Virus record (IMG/VR): IMGVR_UViG_3300030380_005852
Coordinates: 1 to 38,303 of that record
Reading direction: 5' to 3' (one strand)
Source of the DNA: a virus
DNA: 38,303 nt
The notes below the pieces were generated by a model. The model searched no databases. It had not been told where the DNA came from and saw nothing but the letters and a program-made list of their open reading frames with translations. This document shows, piece after piece, positions 33,999 through 38,303 of the stretch (positions are counted from its first letter, which is position 1; each line of letters begins with the position of its first letter). Both the position numbers and the translations under genes were made by a program.

Positions 33999-35219
33999 AT
34001 GCCACGTATTAAGAAATTTTCAGAACTTCTAACAGAGTCTAGATCTACAGACGTACAGGAAGTTGTTAAAAAATTAGGATTTAGTTCTTTAGAAGAAATC
34101 AAAAAAGAAAGAGCAATGCTAGCCAAGCTAGAAGCTTTGCTAAAATCTATTCCCCAGTCAAATCAAATAGCAGAGGATGATGCCGATGAAATTGAAGACG
34201 AAGTTGTAAAAATGGGTACTCCAAAATCTTTAGAAGGTGCTGATGGAGAAAAAGAAGAAGATGGTGAAACAGGTGTCGAGGGTGACGTTGAAGAGGCAGA
34301 GGAATCAGAAGAGGTTGAAGCTGAAGTATCAGTAGAAGAACCTGCTGAGGAAGAAGTTGAAGAAGCTGCCGAAGAAGATGAGGCTGAAGATGAGGCTTCT
34401 AAAATTGCCGATGAGGTTGTAGCTAAAGGCGAACCTAAAGAACAACCAGAAGGTGAGGGTGATGAAGTAGTAACTAAAGATCAGGAAATCGAGACAGAAG
34501 TCGAAGAAGAACCTGCTGATGCTGAAGCTGGCACTGATGTTCCTAAGAAAAGAATTAAGTCGTTTGCAGAATTCGTGGCTGAAAAAGAGGTTACAGTTAA
34601 TAAGAATGTAAACTATCACGACGACGAAGAAGAGAAGGAAGATTACGGAATGCCAGTGGCTGCATCCGCTGATCCAATGTCTGAAGGAATGTATGAGGAT
34701 GATGACGATGATGACGATGATGATCACGACGATGATGATCATGAAGATCGCGAAGAGCATGAGGGCAAAGAGGATGAGAAGAAAGGTGAAGAACTAGAAG
34801 ACGAAGGAGATGAGGATGTTGATTCAGAAGATGATGCCGAAAAAGAAGTTCATTACAAAGACGCTGTAAAGGATGACGAAAAGGAAAAAGAAGATCTTGA
34901 AAAGGATATAGAATACGACGAAGAAGAGGAGGACGATGCTAAAGAGGATGAAGAAAAGAAAAATGAATCTCTAACAGTATCATTTGCTAAATTTGTCGCT
35001 GAAGCTTATGAAGCAGAAGAAACTGAAGAAGAAGAAGTTGAAGAGGAAGAAGTTGAAGAGGAAGATGCTAAAAACGAAAAATATGACAGAGTCGTATTAG
35101 GTGGAAACAAAGGAGACAAATCTAAAACTCATTCAGGTGAAGATTACGAGGACGAGGATGACAAGAAAGAAGAAGGCGAAGAGCCTTTAGCAGATGAGTC
35201 TGAAGTAAATGAAAAATAA
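33999..35219 (+). CDS. Highly acidic protein with three capsid-targeting-like motifs
   Basis: Glu and Asp dominate this 406-residue protein, including a Asp/His tract at about 233-250. Three segments break the acidic pattern and resemble one another and the T4 capsid-targeting sequence: KKFSELLTE at residues 5-13, IKSFAEFVAE at 186-195 and TVSFAKFVAE at 326-335. Each ends in an x-x-E site of the T4 prohead-protease type, so the protein could be cut into three acidic peptides. T4 prohead core proteins (gp67, gp68, scaffold gp22) are also acidic and cleaved. No globular domain is evident, so most of the chain is probably disordered. A prohead core/scaffold or packaged DNA-mimic role is inferred. 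Confidence 0.75.
   Translation: MPRIKKFSELLTESRSTDVQEVVKKLGFSSLEEIKKERAMLAKLEALLKSIPQSNQIAEDDADEIEDEVVKMGTPKSLEGADGEKEEDGETGVEGDVEEAEESEEVEAEVSVEEPAEEEVEEAAEEDEAEDEASKIADEVVAKGEPKEQPEGEGDEVVTKDQEIETEVEEEPADAEAGTDVPKKRIKSFAEFVAEKEVTVNKNVNYHDDEEEKEDYGMPVAASADPMSEGMYEDDDDDDDDDHDDDDHEDREEHEGKEDEKKGEELEDEGDEDVDSEDDAEKEVHYKDAVKDDEKEKEDLEKDIEYDEEEEDDAKEDEEKKNESLTVSFAKFVAEAYEAEETEEEEVEEEEVEEEDAKNEKYDRVVLGGNKGDKSKTHSGEDYEDEDDKKEEGEEPLADESEVNEK
34690..34760 (+). repeat. GAT/GAC/GAA low-complexity tract
   Basis: A run of GAT and GAC codons with interspersed CAC/CAT encodes the Asp/His-rich part of the acidic protein. Such tracts are prone to length change by slippage and produce long spurious open frames on the other strand. 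Confidence 0.7.
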
Positions 35220-35228
35220 AATCTAAAA

Positions 35229-35873
35229 ATGAAAAACCTCAAATCATTTGGTCAATTTTTAAACGAGCAAACATCAACTGAAGGTTTGTCAGAAAGAGCA
35301 AAGCCAGTTAAGAAAAGAGACTGGGACAAAGCTGATGATGAGCAAAGAGAAGAATGGCTGCTTCAGGCATTTTCTGATCCAGATGATGCTACGGAATTTA
35401 TTGAAGTAGATTGGAAAGACCTGCCACCGACCGCAACTCAGAATATGGTGATGGAAGGCACTAGAGCCCAGGTTGGATTAATCGATCCTACTGGCCGAAT
35501 CAGAAGTGTATATTTGCATAGTGACGGTGGCCCGGATTCTGCTGGTAAAGTTTTGAAAAACAACTATTCTGATACTACTAAAGTCATCAAGTTATTAGAT
35601 TTAGGAACTATGGGGATTTCAAGCCTTGCACCTTCTATGAGGGGCGGTAAAGGCCATGATTTTTATAATAGAAAGCCTGGAGAGACTGTTTTTTATGGAA
35701 GAGATCGGGGCGAGACAGGAAGACCTATGATGACTCTAGGAAACGAAAAAAAGATGAAACAATTCATGGGCGATGCTCTAGGTGACTCAGATTTTCTTTA
35801 TCTTTGGGATTCTAGAGACGGGCAATGGTTAGTTGCAGATGCAAGAACCAAAAAATTACAACCACTTAAATAA
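35229..35873 (+). CDS. Unknown protein with capsid-targeting-like N-terminus
   Basis: The 214-residue product starts MKNLKSFGQFLNE, which again has the F-x-x-F/L-L-x-E pattern seen in the neighbouring genes. After it comes an acidic, Trp-containing helical region (RDWDKADDEQREEWLLQAF), then a Gly-rich globular domain (MRGGKGHDFYNRKPGETVFYG...LYLWDSRDGQWLVADART) without a known catalytic motif. If the N-terminus is a capsid-targeting sequence, the rest would be an internal head protein released by cleavage at residue 13. It lies 9 bases after the acidic gene and 9 bases before the next small gene. Confidence 0.65.
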   Translation: MKNLKSFGQFLNEQTSTEGLSERAKPVKKRDWDKADDEQREEWLLQAFSDPDDATEFIEVDWKDLPPTATQNMVMEGTRAQVGLIDPTGRIRSVYLHSDGGPDSAGKVLKNNYSDTTKVIKLLDLGTMGISSLAPSMRGGKGHDFYNRKPGETVFYGRDRGETGRPMMTLGNEKKMKQFMGDALGDSDFLYLWDSRDGQWLVADARTKKLQPLK

Positions 35874-35882
35874 TTTATAAAA

Positions 35883-36101
35883 ATGGCAAGACTATTAGGA
35901 TTTAACGATTTTCTTAATGAAAATGAGAAAATAGAGTCAGAAGCTGATTTTAAAGCATATGCTGAAGAAGTTTTAAAGGCAGCACATCCTGATGATTACG
36001 ATCAGGAAATTGCTGATAAAACAATTGCAGATTTGACACAAAAATACAATGGCGATTACGGTGCAATGATCGGAGCACTTACAAGTGGCCTAGGTAAGTA
36101 A
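35883..36101 (+). CDS. Small acidic protein with capsid-targeting-like N-terminus
   Basis: The 72-residue product begins MARLLGFNDFLNE, ending in the same L-N-E as its neighbour. The remainder is a compact helical sequence (EADFKAYAEEVLKAAHPDDY...IADLTQKYNGDYGAMIGAL) with no known motif. Size and charge suit a small internal head protein such as T4 IPI-IPIII or gp67/gp68. It is six bases upstream of the ligase-like gene. Confidence 0.65.
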   Translation: MARLLGFNDFLNENEKIESEADFKAYAEEVLKAAHPDDYDQEIADKTIADLTQKYNGDYGAMIGALTSGLGK

Positions 36102-36106
36102 TACTT

Positions 36107-37378
36107 ATGAAATACATCCAATTATTTGAAAATTGGCTGGCCTCAAAAAGCCAGCCTTTTTTGTTTGAGGGCGGAGCAGCTGGGCATATGATGCATCCGT
36201 TTGACGACAAGGAATTGACATTTGGCGATTTTAAAAACATGATAGACTATGGTCTACAGGGTCGTCTTGACTTTGAAGAAGAGCCGACAGAAAAAACAGA
36301 TGGCCAAAACGTTTTTGCTACAATCCAAGATGGCAAAGTAAAATTTGCTAGAAATAAGGGAGATCTAAAAAGACCGATGTCTTTAGGTCAATTTACTCAA
36401 AAATTTGCAAACCATCCATCAGAGCAAGTTAGAGACACGTTTACATTTGCCGCAAACGATTTAGCAAGCATGTTAACAAGATTGCCTAAAGATGTGCAAG
36501 ATAAAGTTTTTAACAACGGTAAGGATTTTATGAATATGGAGTTAATATATTCACTAAATCCAAATGTTATTAATTACGATAAGGACGTAATAGAATTTCA
36601 CGGCATTAAGAAGACTGATGGAAATGGAAATATAATTGGTGAAGATACTAAGGCAGCTAGTGAAATAGCACAAATACTAAAAAGACTAGAAGCCAATGTA
36701 GGTAAAACATTTTCTGTGATTCCACCAACTAGAATTAAGTTGATGAAAGATGTAAATTATGCAGCTAACAAAGCTGACTTGGTAAACAGAGTTGAATCAT
36801 TAAGAAAAAAATATAACCTAAAAGACACAGATCCTGTTTCTAAATACCATGAGCAATGGTGGATGGATCTAATAAATAAAGACTTTCCAGATTTAGACGA
36901 TGATGTTAAATTAGGTTTAATGCAAAGGTGGGCATATGGTGACAAGAAATCTTTGGACATGAGATCCCTGAAATCTAGGGTATCTCCTGTAGACTTTGAA
37001 GCAATTAAAAATTTAGATAAAACTGATTTGCGAAGAAAGCAAAAAGAAAACATCGGCCCGTTTGAAGACATTTTTCTAAACCTAGGTGCTCGAATAATCT
37101 CTAATGCTGAAGATTTCTTAACAGCGAATCCAACTGAAGAAGCAAAAAGGCTCAGATCATCTATTAGTGCTGCCGCTAAAAATCTCAGAAAGGGTGGCAG
37201 TGAGCAGCAAATTGCAAGATTAGAAGATGAGCTAGCTAGGTTAGAAAAGTTAGGAGGCATAGAAATGGTTTATCCTACAGAAGGAATTGTTTTTAAATAC
37301 AAAGGTAAAACATATAAGCTTACTGGAAGCTTTGCGGCTATAAACCAATTATTAGGAATACTAAGATACGGAAGGTAA
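36107..37378 (+). CDS. Nucleotidyltransferase/polynucleotide-ligase-like protein
   Basis: The 423-residue protein shows the ordered motifs of the covalent nucleotidyltransferase superfamily (RNA and DNA ligases, capping enzymes): motif I Lys63 in EKTDGQ, Arg82 in KFARNKG, motif III Glu145 in MNMELIYSL, motif IV EGIVFKY at 392-398, and motif V YKLTG at 403-407. All key residues are present. About 240 residues, partly helical and charged, lie between motifs III and IV, and the chain ends 16 residues after motif V, so no OB domain follows. The N-terminus (MKYIQLFENWLAS, then FLFEGGAAGHMMHPFD) resembles the capsid-targeting motif, but the first F-x-x-W-L segment lacks the Glu; LFE follows at 19-21. 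Substrate unknown. A terminator-like hairpin lies in codons 10-20. Confidence 0.75.
   Translation: MKYIQLFENWLASKSQPFLFEGGAAGHMMHPFDDKELTFGDFKNMIDYGLQGRLDFEEEPTEKTDGQNVFATIQDGKVKFARNKGDLKRPMSLGQFTQKFANHPSEQVRDTFTFAANDLASMLTRLPKDVQDKVFNNGKDFMNMELIYSLNPNVINYDKDVIEFHGIKKTDGNGNIIGEDTKAASEIAQILKRLEANVGKTFSVIPPTRIKLMKDVNYAANKADLVNRVESLRKKYNLKDTDPVSKYHEQWWMDLINKDFPDLDDDVKLGLMQRWAYGDKKSLDMRSLKSRVSPVDFEAIKNLDKTDLRRKQKENIGPFEDIFLNLGARIISNAEDFLTANPTEEAKRLRSSISAAAKNLRKGGSEQQIARLEDELARLEKLGGIEMVYPTEGIVFKYKGKTYKLTGSFAAINQLLGILRYGR
36135..36166 (+). terminator. Intrinsic-terminator-like hairpin within the ligase-like gene
   Basis: GGCTGGC (36135-36141) pairs perfectly with GCCAGCC (36150-36156) around an 8-base loop CTCAAAAA, followed at once by TTTTTTGTTT. 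This is the standard layout of an intrinsic terminator and the only clear one in the window. It falls 28 bases after the ligase-like ATG, in frame, and about 35 bases after the stop of the preceding small gene, so it may end or attenuate the 33999-36101 transcript. Confidence 0.7.
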
Positions 37379-37390
37379 ATAAATAAAGTA

Positions 37391-38303
37391 ATGAAAGAAT
37401 TAAATCAAGTTTATAAGGATAAAGGTCGTGAATTTGTTAATAATCTTTTAGATGATTATCTTATCGTTACCGAAAAATTGTCAGGATCTAGTTTCTCTTT
37501 TGAAAGAGATGGTTTTGACTTAGTATTCTATAAGGGCAATGGTGCAAGACGAATCAATCAGGTCGATAGAACTATGATGATGTACTACGAAGGCCCTATT
37601 AATTATTTAGAAAGGGCAACTGCTGATATCCTTGTAACATTACCTGAAAACTGGATTTTCTGCTTTCAGTATTTTGTGCATAATGAACCAGGAGTTGTAA
37701 AATACGACGAACTACCAAAAAATAATTTAGTACTAACACATATTTTAGTCAAGGGGCTTGGTGGCAAAATTGCTAAAGTTATAGATGACCCTAGAGTAAT
37801 AAACGATTGGGCTAATGTTTTAGATGTAACTGCAATTAGGCCATTTTTCATGGGGAGACTAAGTGAAGAACAAAAGAAAAAGGTAAGAGAGTTTGTAGCT
37901 TTGCCAGTAGATGATCAGGAGGCTGCGTTTGGAACTGATTCATTTGTACAATACTTATTAAGCATTTTAGACAACGATGTAAATAGAACTACATTACAGA
38001 CAAGTCTAAGAAAACCAATTGATTCATTAGTATTCAAATTCGTTAAGCCAGGAGGAGAGACTGCGTTCTCTGCAAAGGTTGTAGATCCATACACTAGGCA
38101 CATAATGAAGAGCAAAGCTCCTGTTGATCTAAAAAGAATGCCAAAGGATATAAATGAAATATTATTATTAGATTTCTTAGCGTTTGTAGAAGAGCGAGGC
38201 ATAAAGTCTGCAGATGTAATGAGCTCAGAGCCTGATAAGAGATATGTTGAGCTTATCTCCTCATTATTCAATGATTATGTAAAAAATCGTGGTGAATCTA
38301 TCA
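37391..38303 (+). CDS. Second nucleotidyltransferase/ligase-like protein, 3'-truncated
   Basis: The frame is open from ATG 37391 to the window end (304 codons visible, no stop). It has an RNA-ligase-like arrangement: motif I Lys29 in TEKLSGSS, basic FYKGNGARR at about 46-54, a motif-III-like NWIFCFQYF at 87-95, motif-IV-like IDSLVFKF at 210-217, and a motif V Lys229 in FSAKVVDP. Motif IV has Asp-Ser where Glu-Gly is usual and motif III has Gln where Glu is usual, so metal binding or activity may be altered. It follows the first ligase-like gene by 12 bases, suggesting a tandem pair. Lack of the C-terminus prevents naming it; T4-like RNA ligases and phage ligase-fold proteins of unknown role are the candidates. 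Confidence 0.65.
   Translation, partial: MKELNQVYKDKGREFVNNLLDDYLIVTEKLSGSSFSFERDGFDLVFYKGNGARRINQVDRTMMMYYEGPINYLERATADILVTLPENWIFCFQYFVHNEPGVVKYDELPKNNLVLTHILVKGLGGKIAKVIDDPRVINDWANVLDVTAIRPFFMGRLSEEQKKKVREFVALPVDDQEAAFGTDSFVQYLLSILDNDVNRTTLQTSLRKPIDSLVFKFVKPGGETAFSAKVVDPYTRHIMKSKAPVDLKRMPKDINEILLLDFLAFVEERGIKSADVMSSEPDKRYVELISSLFNDYVKNRGESI

Noticed and set aside
34329-34760. Hydrophobic 143-codon minus-strand frame resembling a membrane protein
   Set aside because: It is the antisense of GAA/GAT-rich codons in the acidic protein, which read as Phe, Ile and Val on the other strand.
1-38303. tRNA or rRNA genes
   Set aside because: Gaps are too short (none over about 150 bases) and I saw no cloverleaf-like sequence with a CCA-type end or conserved T-loop in them.

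Overview
The window looks like part of a large T4-like contractile-tailed phage genome. Every gene I can support is on the + strand, genes are tightly packed (many TAATG or ATGA overlaps) and no gap exceeds about 150 bases. T4-type markers are: baseplate wedge proteins gp25 and gp6, a tail-tube-fold protein, a gp32-like ssDNA-binding protein, a primase with zinc ribbon and TOPRIM, UvsY-like and UvsW-like recombination proteins, and a gp31/GroES-like co-chaperonin. The DNA is AT-rich. Almost every start codon follows an A/T-rich leader (for example AAAATAATAAA before 540) with no Shine-Dalgarno sequence, which is typical of Bacteroidota. The host is therefore probably a (perhaps marine) Bacteroidota bacterium; this is inference.

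Layout. 1-3850: a truncated unknown gene, a four-repeat ribosomal-protein-S1-like protein, an amidoligase-family protein and a probable virion protein. 3918-27437: a structural block with gp25, gp6, a small unknown, a gp7-position giant, several very large unknown virion proteins (703, 1261 and 1547 aa), a collagen-like/beta-helical tail fibre, an envelope-anchored coiled-coil protein and a tail-tube-fold protein. 27449-33952: replication and recombination, with a glycine-zipper protein, RuvC-like resolvase, GroES-like protein, gp32, primase, a small CTS-bearing protein, UvsY, a GIY-YIG homing endonuclease and UvsW. 33999-38303: a very acidic protein, two small proteins and two tandem nucleotidyltransferase/ligase-like proteins, the last cut by the window end.

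The most interesting system is a set of proteins that begin with, or repeat internally, a motif like the T4 capsid-targeting sequence (MKTYQEFIAE in T4 internal proteins), which ends at a prohead-protease-type site. The carriers include a glycine-zipper protein, an acidic protein with three copies, and more weakly a ligase-like enzyme. They could form an internal-head cargo set that is packaged, cleaved and injected with the DNA.

A second notable locus is the homing endonuclease between uvsY and uvsW. It is flanked by a 96-bp duplication of the uvsW 5' end, so a 34-codon uvsW stub lies upstream and a restored full uvsW begins inside the last codons of the endonuclease gene. A third theme is translation: a phage S1-like protein in a genome whose leaders lack Shine-Dalgarno sites. 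RNA-level elements are also visible: a structured leader before gene 32, a strong hairpin in the first codons of the primase gene, and an intrinsic-terminator-like hairpin in the first codons of the ligase-like gene.
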